Assembly (NCBI GenBank): GCA_030653435.1
Contig: JAURZI010000149.1
Coordinates: forward strand, 1 to 49,672
Source: Methylovulum sp.
GTDB lineage: Bacteria > Pseudomonadota > Gammaproteobacteria > Methylococcales > Methylomonadaceae
Direction: 5' to 3'
Length of the DNA: 49,672 nucleotides
Shown in pieces: positions 9,090 to 16,865 of the stretch. Made by a program: the position numbers and the translations under genes. The number at the start of each line of letters is the position of its first letter. Position 1 is the stretch's first letter. The notes beneath the pieces are model-generated. The model was not told the DNA's origin. It saw only the letters and a program-made list of their open reading frames with translations, and made no database searches.

Positions 9090-9122
9090 AGCTGCTGTGA
9101 AGGTTTTGTTAACGTTGCTGTG

Positions 9123-9917
9123 CTATTTCAAATTATCCGTCACATGCGGCTCAATCAACTGGTACATCAGTTGGTGCATTTTAGGGCTGGCGGCGATGAC
9201 ATTGCCCGATGCCAAGTAATTGTCATTAAACGAAAAGTCTGTGACGACGCCGCCGGCTTCTTTTATCAATAAAATACCTGCCGCCATATCCCACTCCATG
9301 ATGCCGATTTCCCAGAAACCGTCCAAGCGCCCGGCGGCAACATAAGCCAAGTCGAGGGCTGCGGCGCCCGCGCGGCGTATGCCGGCGCATTCGGTGGTTA
9401 AAGCCCGGAACATGCCTACATAAGCATCCAGATGCGTATCCGTTTTAAACGGGAAGCCCGTGCCGATTAAGGCGCCTTTCAACGTGGTTTGGTTAGTGAC
9501 CCTAAGCCGACGATTGTTCAGCATGGCGCCGCCGCCGCGTTTGGCGGTGAAAAGTTCATCGCGTAAGGGATCGTATATCACGCCGACTTCGAGCCTGCCT
9601 TTGTGTTTTAAGGCAATGGATACGGCATACTGGGGAAAACCGTGCAGGAAGTTGGTGGTGCCGTCCAGCGGGTCGATTATCCAGACAAAATCATTGCCTT
9701 GATGGGCGCCGCTTTCTTCTGCCAGGATCGCGTGTTCAGGGTAGGCGGCTTTGATAATGTTAATAATTTCCCGCTCCGCCATCCTGTCGACTTCACTGGC
9801 GTAATCATTTTTGCCTTTTTGGTCTATGCGAAGATGGCCGATATTGTCGGATGAACGGAGAATCAAGTCGCCCGCGCTTCTGGCTGCGCGGACGGCGGTA
9901 TTTAACATGGGTTGCAT
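9123..9917 (-). CDS. suhB: Inositol-1-monophosphatase family protein SuhB
   Basis: A 264-aa Mg-dependent phosphatase of the inositol monophosphatase family. Metal and substrate motifs are complete: ILAEESG, then WIIDPLDGTTNFLHGFP, and near the C-terminus EWDMAAGILLIKEAGG. Length matches SuhB (about 267 aa in E. coli), where the protein also acts in rRNA transcription antitermination. It diverges from trmJ, as in enteric bacteria, and that conserved neighbourhood supports the name. No recognisable terminator follows before the HEPN gene 33 nt downstream. Confidence 0.93.
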   Translation of the reverse strand: MQPMLNTAVRAARSAGDLILRSSDNIGHLRIDQKGKNDYASEVDRMAEREIINIIKAAYPEHAILAEESGAHQGNDFVWIIDPLDGTTNFLHGFPQYAVSIALKHKGRLEVGVIYDPLRDELFTAKRGGGAMLNNRRLRVTNQTTLKGALIGTGFPFKTDTHLDAYVGMFRALTTECAGIRRAGAAALDLAYVAAGRLDGFWEIGIMEWDMAAGILLIKEAGGVVTDFSFNDNYLASGNVIAASPKMHQLMYQLIEPHVTDNLK

Positions 9918-10004
9918 AGTGCCTAATTTAAAGAGCTAATTAAAACTCATAGGATAGCAAATCTTTTGGTAAACTTGGCGATTTTTTCAACCAAGGATGC
10001 AGGC

Positions 10005-10733
10005 TTGCTTTCCCATATAAAAATTGTTCTCGTCGAAACCACGCACCCTGGAAACATCGGCGCGGTGGCACGCGCGATGAAGAACATGACGATGACCAAT
10101 TTGTGGCTGGTTGCGCCTAAGGTTTTCCCTAGTGCGGAGGCGACGGCGCGTGCTTCCGGTGCCGATGATGTGTTGGCTGCGGCGACCGTGTGCCAAAGTT
10201 TGCAAGAAGCCATTGCCGATTGCCAACTGGTGATTGGCGCCAGCGCCAGATGCAGGACGATCAGTTGGCCGGAAATGACACCCAGAGAATGTGCTAGGCT
10301 CTGTGCGGTTAGCGGATCTTACCCATCGGTTGCCATTGTTTTTGGTCGCGAAAATTCGGGCTTGAAAAATCATGAACTGGATTTATGTCATTACTTACTG
10401 CGGATTCCCTGTAATGCCGAATACAGTTCATTGAATATTGCCGCTGCTGTGCAAGTGGTGTGCTATGAGCTTTTTGTTGCTGCCGGTGTGCAAGAGTCAA
10501 TACCGGTGGGTGATAAAGGCGAATGTCCGTTGGCGACAATGGCGCAAATGGAGTCTTTTTATGCACATTTATACGAAGCATTAACCGATATTGGTTTTAT
10601 GCACCCCGATAAATCAAAATCCATTATGCGCCGGTTACGGCGTATCTATAACCGGTCCCGGCTTGATACCAAGGAGCTCGATATACTGCGGGGGATTTTA
10701 AGAATGTCGCAAGATAACCAAAAGAGCAAGTAA
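10005..10733 (+). CDS. trmJ: tRNA (cytidine/uridine-2'-O-)-methyltransferase TrmJ
   Basis: A SPOUT-class methyltransferase of 242 aa that methylates ribose at position 32 of certain tRNAs using S-adenosylmethionine. Motifs: IKIVLVETTHPGNIGAVARAM at the N-terminus (RNA-binding/dimer region), SVAIVFGRENSGLKNHEL, and the knotted SAM site YSSLNIAAAVQVVCYEL. The C-terminal tail LRRIYNRSRLDTKELDILRGIL is typical. TTG 10005 is chosen because AAGGA lies 7 nt before it and it yields MLSHIKIVLVE, the usual TrmJ N-terminus. The frame extends further upstream to 9966 without family similarity. The stop is directly followed by the cysE ATG. Confidence 0.93.
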   Translation: MLSHIKIVLVETTHPGNIGAVARAMKNMTMTNLWLVAPKVFPSAEATARASGADDVLAAATVCQSLQEAIADCQLVIGASARCRTISWPEMTPRECARLCAVSGSYPSVAIVFGRENSGLKNHELDLCHYLLRIPCNAEYSSLNIAAAVQVVCYELFVAAGVQESIPVGDKGECPLATMAQMESFYAHLYEALTDIGFMHPDKSKSIMRRLRRIYNRSRLDTKELDILRGILRMSQDNQKSK

Positions 10734-11501
10734 ATGTTAAGTCGAATAAAGGAAGACATCGCCTGTGTTTTTGAGCGCGATCCTGCGGCACAATCGGTGT
10801 TTGAAGTATTGACCACTTATCCCGGCGTACATGCCGTACTGGTCCACAGATTGAGCCATCGTTGCTGGAAAGCGGGGTTTAAATGGTTGGGGCGGTTTAT
10901 TGCCTATGTCAGTCGTTGGTGGACGGGCATTGAAATTCATCCCGGCGCCGAGATAGGGCGACGATTGTTTATTGACCACGGCATGGGGGTCGTTATTGGT
11001 GAAACGGCGGTGATCGGTGATGATTGCACGTTGTACCACGGCGTAACGTTGGGGGGGACGACGTGGAACAAAGGCAAGAGGCATCCGACACTGCATAGTG
11101 GCGTCGTGATCGGTGCCGGTGCGAAAGTGCTGGGGCCCATAGAGGTTGGGGTGGGTGCCAGAATAGGCTCAAATTCAGTGGTGTTAAAGTCAGTGCCGGC
11201 TGGTGCTACCGTAGTAGGCATTCCCGGTCATGTTGTCGATCCGAAAGCAAAAAAAACGACGCTTATGCTTGACGAGGCGGCCGTTAAAATGGATTTCGAT
11301 CCCTACGGTTTGACGGCAGATATGCCGGATCCCATCGCTTATGCCATTAACCGTATGCTAGACCATATCAATACGCTGGATAAACAGATTGAATCCATGC
11401 AAAAAGCCCTTAATGATGCCGGGATTAAATGCAAGGAAACCCCCATCTGCACGCTGGACGGCTGCGAAATCAACGATAGCTATACACAAAACAAGAGCTG
11501 A
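10734..11501 (+). CDS. cysE: Serine O-acetyltransferase CysE
   Basis: A 255-aa acetyltransferase that makes O-acetylserine from serine and acetyl-CoA, the committed step of cysteine synthesis. The left-handed beta-helix hexapeptide repeats are clear ([41 protein letters not shown]). HG and [11 protein letters not shown] carry the active-site His and CoA-binding loop. It directly abuts trmJ and lies upstream of iscR, so cysteine supply is linked to Fe-S assembly, as in the cysE2-iscR order of several gammaproteobacteria. The C-terminal tail ([22 protein letters not shown]) is longer than the catalytic core and carries extra Cys. Confidence 0.94.
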   Translation: MLSRIKEDIACVFERDPAAQSVFEVLTTYPGVHAVLVHRLSHRCWKAGFKWLGRFIAYVSRWWTGIEIHPGAEIGRRLFIDHGMGVVIGETAVIGDDCTLYHGVTLGGTTWNKGKRHPTLHSGVVIGAGAKVLGPIEVGVGARIGSNSVVLKSVPAGATVVGIPGHVVDPKAKKTTLMLDEAAVKMDFDPYGLTADMPDPIAYAINRMLDHINTLDKQIESMQKALNDAGIKCKETPICTLDGCEINDSYTQNKS

Positions 11502-11566
11502 TGGTGAGCAACACACTAATTTTGTTAAATTTTTTAAATGCCTAGCCTGCGGGTTGCCCAGTTGGA

Positions 11567-11598
11567 ATAGTTGACTATTATGCTGGGTTAAGTATAGT
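11567..11598 (+). promoter_or_regulatory. iscR promoter with IscR-like half-site
   Basis: A sigma70-type promoter TTGACT (11571-11576), 16 nt, TATAGT (11593-11598) lies 37 nt before the iscR start. The sequence ATAGTTGACTA (11567-11577) matches the left half of the type 1 IscR site consensus (ATASYYGACTR) and overlaps the -35 element. The right half is degenerate. Autorepression of the isc operon by Fe-S-loaded IscR is therefore plausible, by analogy with E. coli. The ribosome-binding site AAGGA (11623-11627) sits 7 nt before GTG 11635. Confidence 0.6.
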
Positions 11599-11634
11599 GA
11601 CGTTAACTTAACAGATTTATAAAAGGACGGTTTT

Positions 11635-12117
11635 GTGCGTTTAACTACCAAAGGTCGGTATGCGGTAACGGCAATGCTTGATCTGGCTTTTCATAGCCAA
11701 ATCAAGCCGGTTACATTAACAGAGATAGCAACTCGTCAAACCATTTCGCTATCTTATCTTGAACAATTGTTTGCACGGTTACGTCGTGCCGGTATAGTAA
11801 AGGGTGTCCGGGGACCAGGCGGCGGGTACACTTTGTGCGGTTTGGCGAGTGATATTAATATTGCCGATATTATTGCGGCAGTTGATGAACAGGTCGATGC
11901 GACCAAATGCGGCGGCGAGGCTAATTGCCAGAAGCACCAAGCGTGCCTGACCCACGATTTATGGATGGGTTTAAGCGACCAAATTCGGGATTATTTAAAG
12001 GGTATTACCTTGGGCGAGTTGCTGGAAAAGCATCATGTCCAGGAAGTCGCACAGCGACAAGAGCAAGAGGCCCAACATATTATCGAAATTCACCGGCATA
12101 TCGCGGCTAATGCCTAG
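11635..12117 (+). CDS. iscR: Fe-S cluster assembly transcriptional regulator IscR
   Basis: An Rrf2-family winged-helix regulator, 160 aa, that senses Fe-S status with a [2Fe-2S] cluster and represses the isc operon when loaded. The N-terminus MRLTTKGRYAVTAMLDLA and the wing VRGPGGGYTL are family hallmarks. The three cluster Cys fall at residues 92, 98 and 104 with His107 following, the same numbering as E. coli IscR. It starts with GTG. It is the first gene of an iscR-iscS-iscA cluster, with the iscS start 7 nt after its stop. Confidence 0.95.
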   Translation: MRLTTKGRYAVTAMLDLAFHSQIKPVTLTEIATRQTISLSYLEQLFARLRRAGIVKGVRGPGGGYTLCGLASDINIADIIAAVDEQVDATKCGGEANCQKHQACLTHDLWMGLSDQIRDYLKGITLGELLEKHHVQEVAQRQEQEAQHIIEIHRHIAANA

Positions 12118-12123
12118 GCTTGA

Positions 12124-13233
12124 ATGATCTACCTCGACCATAATGCGACAACACCGATAGACGAGCGGGTGTTGGACGCGATGTTACCTTTTCTGAAGAT
12201 TTTCTATGGTAATCCTTCCAGCTTATACCGACACGGCAGGCTTGTCCGTAGCGCTATGGACACGGCCCGCGAACAAGTCGCAGCGGCCTGTGATGCTAAT
12301 GCCTCCCAACTGGTGTTCACTAGCAGTGGTACGGAAGCCAATAACATGGCATTGGCAACGTTGTCGGCTCAATCCTTATTCGCTATTTCAGCTGTTGAAC
12401 ACCCGTCGGTAACTGAGCCTGCACAGCATTTAAAAAGTCGGGGGCATGCGCTGACCATTATTGATGTCGATGCGGATGGTTTAGTCACTGAGGAATCCAT
12501 CGCCAATCTAATTCCGCAACAGCCTGAGTTGGTGTCGATCATGCTGGCCAATAACGAAACTGGCGTCATACAGGATGTTGCCTTTTACGCTGGGCAGCTA
12601 AGCGCACGCAAGATTAATGTGCATACCGATGCCGTGCAGGCGCTGGGTAAAATGCCTTTATCATTTAAGCAGCTAGGTGTCGGATTAATGTCATTGTCCA
12701 GCCATAAGATCTATGGGCCGAAAGGTTGTGGTGCATTGGTGTTCGATAAAAAAATGCTCATAAAACCGTTGTTGTTTGGCGGCGGGCAAGAGCAAGGGCT
12801 AAGGGCAGGCACGGAAAATGTTGCCGCTATTGTTGGTTTTGGCAAGGCGGCAGAGCTTGCACAAACCGAATTGGCCGGGCGTAATCGGCATTTATGCCAT
12901 CTTAGGGATGTGCTGGAACAGGGGTTGGCGCGTATTCCAGGCCTGACTATGTTTGCCCAACACGCCAAGCGCTTGCCCAATACGGTGCAATTTGGCGTTG
13001 CTGGCGTAGATGGGGAAATGCTGTTGATGAAGCTGGATAAAAAAGCAATTGCGGTTTCTAGCGGGTCGGCCTGCGCTAGCGGCGGCACTGAACCCAGTTC
13101 TGTATTGACTGCGATGGGTGTTTCTGGCCAGCAGGCTAAAGCAGCGATTCGCATCAGCCTAGGAAAATCGAATACTGAAGAAGAAGTGTCCGAATTTATT
13201 AATGTATTGAATGCCTTGGTCAACCAGGCATAA
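12124..13233 (+). CDS. iscS: Cysteine desulfurase, NifS/IscS type
   Basis: A PLP-dependent group I cysteine desulfurase of 369 aa, which frees sulfur from cysteine for Fe-S clusters and thiolation. PLP Lys is residue 195 in SSHKIYGPKGCGAL, and the catalytic Cys is about residue 317 in SSGSACASGG. Other motifs are YLDHNATTP, FTSSGTEANNMAL and NNETGVIQD. At 369 aa it is shorter than canonical IscS (about 404), and the N-terminus HNATTP with TEANNMAL is closer to NifS-type enzymes. The gene symbol follows operon position. It is co-transcribed with iscR and iscA; no iscU lies beside it. Confidence 0.9.
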   Translation: MIYLDHNATTPIDERVLDAMLPFLKIFYGNPSSLYRHGRLVRSAMDTAREQVAAACDANASQLVFTSSGTEANNMALATLSAQSLFAISAVEHPSVTEPAQHLKSRGHALTIIDVDADGLVTEESIANLIPQQPELVSIMLANNETGVIQDVAFYAGQLSARKINVHTDAVQALGKMPLSFKQLGVGLMSLSSHKIYGPKGCGALVFDKKMLIKPLLFGGGQEQGLRAGTENVAAIVGFGKAAELAQTELAGRNRHLCHLRDVLEQGLARIPGLTMFAQHAKRLPNTVQFGVAGVDGEMLLMKLDKKAIAVSSGSACASGGTEPSSVLTAMGVSGQQAKAAIRISLGKSNTEEEVSEFINVLNALVNQA

Positions 13234-13243
13234 GGAAACCATA

Positions 13244-13570
13244 ATGTCTGTTTCACTTACCGAAAATGCTGCCCGCCAAATAAAAAAACAATTGGAAAAA
13301 CGTGGAAAAGGGGTCGGCTTAAAGTTGGGTGTAAAAAAATCCGGTTGCTCCGGCTACGCTTATGTGTTGGATTATGCGGATCACCTCGAAGATGACGATG
13401 CTGTCTTTGAAGATTTCGGCGTTAAAGTGGTTGTAAAAGAGGGCGATCTGGGCTTGGTCAGCGGTATCGAGTTGGATTACCGCAGGGAAGGCATTAACGA
13501 GGCTTTTCAGTTTAATAATCCGAATGTCAAAGGCACCTGCGGTTGTGGCGAAAGCTTTTCTGTCACATGA
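13244..13570 (+). CDS. iscA: Iron-sulfur cluster carrier protein IscA
   Basis: An A-type Fe-S carrier of 108 aa that passes clusters to target apoproteins. The three conserved Cys are present: GCSGYAY near residue 35 and the C-terminal GTCGCGESF. ATG 13244 has AAGGAAA upstream and gives the standard N-terminus MSVSLTENAARQIKKQL; the frame also opens 33 nt earlier without such support. It starts 10 nt after iscS. The stop codon TGA is the first triplet of a strong hairpin (13568-13600). Confidence 0.94.
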   Translation: MSVSLTENAARQIKKQLEKRGKGVGLKLGVKKSGCSGYAYVLDYADHLEDDDAVFEDFGVKVVVKEGDLGLVSGIELDYRREGINEAFQFNNPNVKGTCGCGESFSVT

Positions 13571-13680
13571 CTGTTTGGCATGATAATGCCATTACAGTCA
13601 TGGGGATGACCCTTGCGGTTATCACATGACTGTTTGGCATGGTAATGCCATTACCTTCATGGGGAAAGCCCGCGCAGTTA
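13563..13680 (+). repeat. Tandem 59-bp repeat, each copy containing a hairpin
   Basis: Two direct copies begin at 13563 and 13622 (period 59) and share TCACATGACTGTTTGGCAT and the following ATGCCATTAC. Copy 1 folds as a near-perfect stem: TGACTGT pairs with ACAGTCA and TGGCAT with ATGCCA around a GATA loop (13568-13600). Copy 2 (13627-13659) keeps the inner stem, but its outer stem has two mismatches. There is no T-run, so it is not a classic intrinsic terminator. It may stabilise the iscA mRNA end or separate the isc genes from the C1 genes. Flanking sequence (about 13660-13720) holds no other recognised feature. Confidence 0.8.
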
Positions 13681-13720
13681 AAAAATACCTCCTCCGCTGA
13701 TATTTGTAAGTTCAATACTG

Positions 13721-14680
13721 ATGCTAACACCTCAACACACCGTAGGCAAAATAGCCATTTTTACAGATGACCCAGGCTGGCACGGCAGGCAATTACAGCT
13801 TGCGTTTGCTGCTCGCGGTTATGCTAGCGAATATGTGTCTTTAGCGGAGTGCCGCTTTCGTATCGGATCAGGGCAACAACCCCTATTGATTCCAGGCTTT
13901 GGACATAGCCTGCCTGTTGCCGCTTTTGTACGTGGCGTGCCGGGTGGGTCACTGGAAGAAGTGGTGTTTTATCTGGATATACTGCATGGGTTAACCGTGC
14001 TGAACATCCCTGTCTACAATGATGGTCGTGCAGTGGAACGTAGCGTCGATAAAGCCATGACTAGCTTTTTGCTGCATCATGCCGGTTTGCCAACGCCGCA
14101 AACCTGGGTACTACGCAATAGGGCGGATGCGTTAAGTCTTGCTGAAAACGAGTTGAGAAAAGGCCATTTTCTGATAAGCAAGCCGTTGTTTGGTTCGCAA
14201 GGGGAGGGCATACGCCGTATTGAAAAAATGACCGATTTATTCTGGCTGACCAGCAGTCACGGTGTTTATTACCTGCAACGCTTTGTGCATTGCGCGGGTC
14301 CGGGCTTTTCCGATAACCGTGTGTTTGTCATTAATGGTCGTGCCGTTGCAGCGATGCGGCGACGGGGTAAGTTTTGGCTGAATAATGTTGCACGCGGGGC
14401 CAGTTGTGAACGCATCGCATTGCACGCCGATCTCGCTGAATTAGCGGTTAAAGCCGCAAAAACACTGGCTATGGATTATGCCGGTGTCGACATTATTCAG
14501 GATAAGAGCGGGGCTTACACGATCATTGAGGTCAACAGCATTCCAGCTTGGAAAGGTTTGGAAAGTGTTTGTGATGTAAATATTGCCGAATTATTGGCAG
14601 ATGATTTAATCAGCCGGTGCATTAATGCCGGCTCTGATCAACCCCGAAAGGTTCATGATTTCGCCTGCACAGCTGAGTGA
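13721..14680 (+). CDS. RimK-like ATP-grasp ligase of the H4MPT-linked C1 gene set
   Basis: An ATP-grasp ligase, 319 aa, of the RimK/MptN type that joins an amino acid (typically glutamate) to a carboxylate acceptor with ATP. Motifs: KAMTSFLLHHAGLPTPQTW (lid helix), LISKPLFGSQGEGIRRI (nucleotide-binding glycine loop), YLQRFVH, and the metal-binding end IIEVNSIPAWKGLE. Methylotrophs with the tetrahydromethanopterin pathway carry such a gene near fae/mch (in Methylobacterium I believe it is called orf17). Glutamylation of methanopterin or methylofuran is the likely role but is inferred. Its end overlaps the next gene by 26 nt from the preferred start. Confidence 0.82.
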   Translation: MLTPQHTVGKIAIFTDDPGWHGRQLQLAFAARGYASEYVSLAECRFRIGSGQQPLLIPGFGHSLPVAAFVRGVPGGSLEEVVFYLDILHGLTVLNIPVYNDGRAVERSVDKAMTSFLLHHAGLPTPQTWVLRNRADALSLAENELRKGHFLISKPLFGSQGEGIRRIEKMTDLFWLTSSHGVYYLQRFVHCAGPGFSDNRVFVINGRAVAAMRRRGKFWLNNVARGASCERIALHADLAELAVKAAKTLAMDYAGVDIIQDKSGAYTIIEVNSIPAWKGLESVCDVNIAELLADDLISRCINAGSDQPRKVHDFACTAE

Positions 14681-15533
14681 ATTTTACCGGCAAGCCTGTG
14701 AAATTGAATTGCAGGCATTTAAACCGGGTAATGTCAGTGTGTATGCCGATGGGCATGGGATGACAGTGGCGGATTTTAGATGCAGCGCTGAAGCCAGTGC
14801 CGAACCGCTTTGTCGCCTCGACTATAGCTTGGGCGAAAAAATCTTTTATGCGGTCAAAGCGACGCGTGATGCGGTAGGCTGCAATACTAACCTAGGCATT
14901 ATTTTATTGTCTGCGCCATTGATTCAGGCGATGGGCCGAATAAGCTCAGGGTTGACGCTGAGGCAGGCCCTAGGACAGGTTTTGTCGGCAACAACGATAG
15001 CTGATGCGGATTGGGTTTTTAGGGCTATAGCACTAGCATCGCCGGGTGGTTTAGGCGCATCAGAGCAGCAAGACGTGCATGGGCAAGCCGCAACTACCCT
15101 GACCCAAGCCATGGCATTGGCGGCTGCGAAAGACCGTATTGCTTGCCAATATACTACGGGTTATAGAGATATTTTCGATTTTTCTGTCGTTGTGTACTAT
15201 AATGCCTTGAGTAGATGGGGCGATCATGATTGGGCAGCGGTGGCAGTTTATGCCGAGTTTTTGCGCCGATTTCCAGATAGCCATATCGAAAGAAAATACG
15301 GCAGCCAGTATTCTGAAATGGTCGCAGATAAGATGATGTCAGTCTGCGAAGCACTATCCGATGCAATCAGGCCTGATTCTATTATGCCTCTGCTTTATTG
15401 CATAGATTATGATTTCAAATCAAAGAATGTAAATCCAGGTACTACGGCGGATATAACCGTAGCTACGGTTTTTGCGGTATTTTTAGAAGACTTTATCAGG
15501 TCTTCAAATAAATTTGTTAAAACAAACAAATAA
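14655..15533 (+). CDS. CitG-like (triphosphoribosyl-dephospho-CoA synthase family) C1-pathway protein
   Basis: A 292-aa protein of the CitG/MdcB family. Motifs: ELQAFKPGNVSVYADGHGM near the N-terminus, CNTNLGIILLSAPLIQA, and a C-terminal NVNPGTTADITVATVFAVFLE matching the NPGTTADL-type family end. True CitG makes the prosthetic-group precursor of citrate lyase; the methylotroph paralogue (I believe orf5 in Methylobacterium) belongs to the H4MPT C1 gene set and its reaction is not established. ATG 14655 reduces overlap with the previous gene; ATG 14625 is an alternative. A perfect 16-nt palindrome (15455-15470) lies near its 3' end. Confidence 0.78.
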   Translation: MISPAQLSEFYRQACEIELQAFKPGNVSVYADGHGMTVADFRCSAEASAEPLCRLDYSLGEKIFYAVKATRDAVGCNTNLGIILLSAPLIQAMGRISSGLTLRQALGQVLSATTIADADWVFRAIALASPGGLGASEQQDVHGQAATTLTQAMALAAAKDRIACQYTTGYRDIFDFSVVVYYNALSRWGDHDWAAVAVYAEFLRRFPDSHIERKYGSQYSEMVADKMMSVCEALSDAIRPDSIMPLLYCIDYDFKSKNVNPGTTADITVATVFAVFLEDFIRSSNKFVKTNK

Positions 15534-15599
15534 GGAGACACGTAAGTGTCAATATTAGCTCAAATTTTTTCAACTTTTTCTTCACAGGGGAAAACAAAA

Positions 15600-16118
15600 A
15601 TGGCGAAAATTAATAAATTGTGTGTTGGTGAATCTTTAGTCGGTGAAGGCAACGAAATTGCCCATATTGATTTGATCATTGGCCCAAGAGGTTCAGCTGC
15701 TGAAACTGCATTCGCAAACGCGTTGACCAACAACAAAGACGGTTTTTCTACGTTGTTAGCGGTTGTTGCACCTAACCTGATGGTTAAACCAGCAACTATT
15801 TTGTTCAACAAAGTAACCATCAAAGGTTCTAAGCAAGCTGTTCAAATGTTTGGTCCAGCACAACGCGCTGTCGCCATGGCTGTTGCTGATTGTGTAGAAG
15901 ACGGCACTATCCCTGCAGACGAAGCTGATGACCTGTTTATTTCTGTTGGCGTTTTCATACATTGGCAAGCTGAAGATGATGCTAAAATTGAATCATTCAA
16001 TTATGCAGCAACTAAAGAAGCCCTGAAACGCGCTATTGCCGGTTCACCAACTGCGGCTGAAGTAGTTGCTGGCAAAAAAGAAGCTAAACATCCATTCGCA
16101 GTTAATAACGAAGCATAA
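15600..16118 (+). CDS. fae: Formaldehyde-activating enzyme Fae
   Basis: Catalyses condensation of formaldehyde with tetrahydromethanopterin to methylene-H4MPT, the entry of toxic formaldehyde into cytoplasmic oxidation. The 172-aa product begins [25 protein letters not shown], with the catalytic His in the AHIDLIIG segment, and ends [14 protein letters not shown]; nearly all positions follow the Fae family. Codon use (GGT, GCT, AAC, GAA, AAA) is that of a very highly expressed gene, unlike its neighbours. ATG 15600 is preceded by AGGGG. The frame also opens at GTG 15546 after a strong AAGGAG, which would add 18 residues. A strong terminator follows the stop. Confidence 0.97.
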   Translation: MAKINKLCVGESLVGEGNEIAHIDLIIGPRGSAAETAFANALTNNKDGFSTLLAVVAPNLMVKPATILFNKVTIKGSKQAVQMFGPAQRAVAMAVADCVEDGTIPADEADDLFISVGVFIHWQAEDDAKIESFNYAATKEALKRAIAGSPTAAEVVAGKKEAKHPFAVNNEA

Positions 16119-16122
16119 GTTA

Positions 16123-16860
16123 TTAGCTAACGGATGTTAAAAATACCCCGGCTTGCCGGGGTATTTTTTTGCCTGAAATTTCTTCGATATCCTTGCGCTT
16201 CAGTGCCCCAGAATGCAGGCTGCTTGCTATTAGCGCCTGTTGCACGCCAATTTGCCTTAGCTGCATTAAATCATCTAAATGTCTTATTCCGCCTGCGGCG
16301 ATAAAGTTTTTTTCTGGGTATTGGGTGCAAAATTGACTTAATTGAGCCACGTCAGGGCCTTGGTTACTACCTACGCCAGCCAAGTTCATGACAATAATAT
16401 TATCTGGCCAAAAATGCGGCTCGAAAAACAGGCTTTGCGCGCCTAAAGCGCCGGAGATCGAATAATCCAAAGACAGGACAAACTGCCCTCTAAACGCGTC
16501 TAGCTCGCAAACCGTTTCATCCTGGTAAGACTCACTGCCTAAAACGGGCAAATAATGCCTCCATTGTGATAACTCTGGACAATAAGGCTGATAGCCCTTA
16601 TCTATCCAGAAACTAATATTTGGGTAATCAGCCAGGAGCTGCTGGATTAAACGGTCATGGCTGCCTTGCTGGGTGATGGCATTTAAATCGGCGATATAAA
16701 AGGTATCAAAATCGTAAATACTCAAGAATGCCTCTATCACAGCGAAAATATCCGAAGACGGGCACAATTTGGATTGGATCGGTTGATAATGTTCACGGTC
16801 ACCTAGCCTGGCATGCACGACAACACCATTTTTTAAATCAAGGACAGGGATTATTTTCAT
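16123..16860 (-). CDS. HisA/HisF-related TIM-barrel protein of the C1-cofactor gene set
   Basis: A 245-aa (beta/alpha)8 protein related to ProFAR isomerase HisA. It begins MKIIPVLDLKNGVVVHARLG (HisA-like first strand with Asp), and ends with the phosphate-binding motifs FIAAGGIRHLDDLMQL and QALIASSLHSGAL. It is not histidine HisA: the sequence is divergent and lies among methanopterin/methylofuran genes, as in archaea and other methylotrophs, where a HisA-related family of unknown reaction occurs. The final 16 residues (GKKIPRQAGVFLTSVS) are encoded by the fae terminator hairpin. It diverges from the next gene with only 5 nt between the starts. Confidence 0.8.
   Translation of the reverse strand: MKIIPVLDLKNGVVVHARLGDREHYQPIQSKLCPSSDIFAVIEAFLSIYDFDTFYIADLNAITQQGSHDRLIQQLLADYPNISFWIDKGYQPYCPELSQWRHYLPVLGSESYQDETVCELDAFRGQFVLSLDYSISGALGAQSLFFEPHFWPDNIIVMNLAGVGSNQGPDVAQLSQFCTQYPEKNFIAAGGIRHLDDLMQLRQIGVQQALIASSLHSGALKRKDIEEISGKKIPRQAGVFLTSVS
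16142..16171. terminator. Intrinsic terminator of fae, shared with the converging gene
   Basis: An 11-bp perfect stem, AATACCCCGGC / GCCGGGGTATT with a TT loop (16142-16165), is followed by T7 on the plus strand. It lies 23 nt after the fae stop. On the minus strand the same hairpin is followed by TTTTTAA, so it can act in both directions, although it falls inside the last codons of the HisA-like gene. Confidence 0.9.
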
Positions 16861-16865
16861 TAGTT

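Noticed and set aside
13563-13680. Possible CRISPR-like direct repeats
   Set aside because: Only two adjacent copies with no unique spacers; it is a tandem duplication.
15455-15470. Perfect 16-nt palindrome AACCGTAGCTACGGTT followed by TTT near the end of the CitG-like gene
   Set aside because: One such perfect palindrome is expected about once per 50 kb by chance, it has no loop, and it lies inside coding sequence; not called as an attenuator or operator.
15486-15505. GAAGAC / GTCTTC hairpin upstream of fae
   Set aside because: Only 6 bp with an 8-nt loop, still inside coding sequence and without a T-run.
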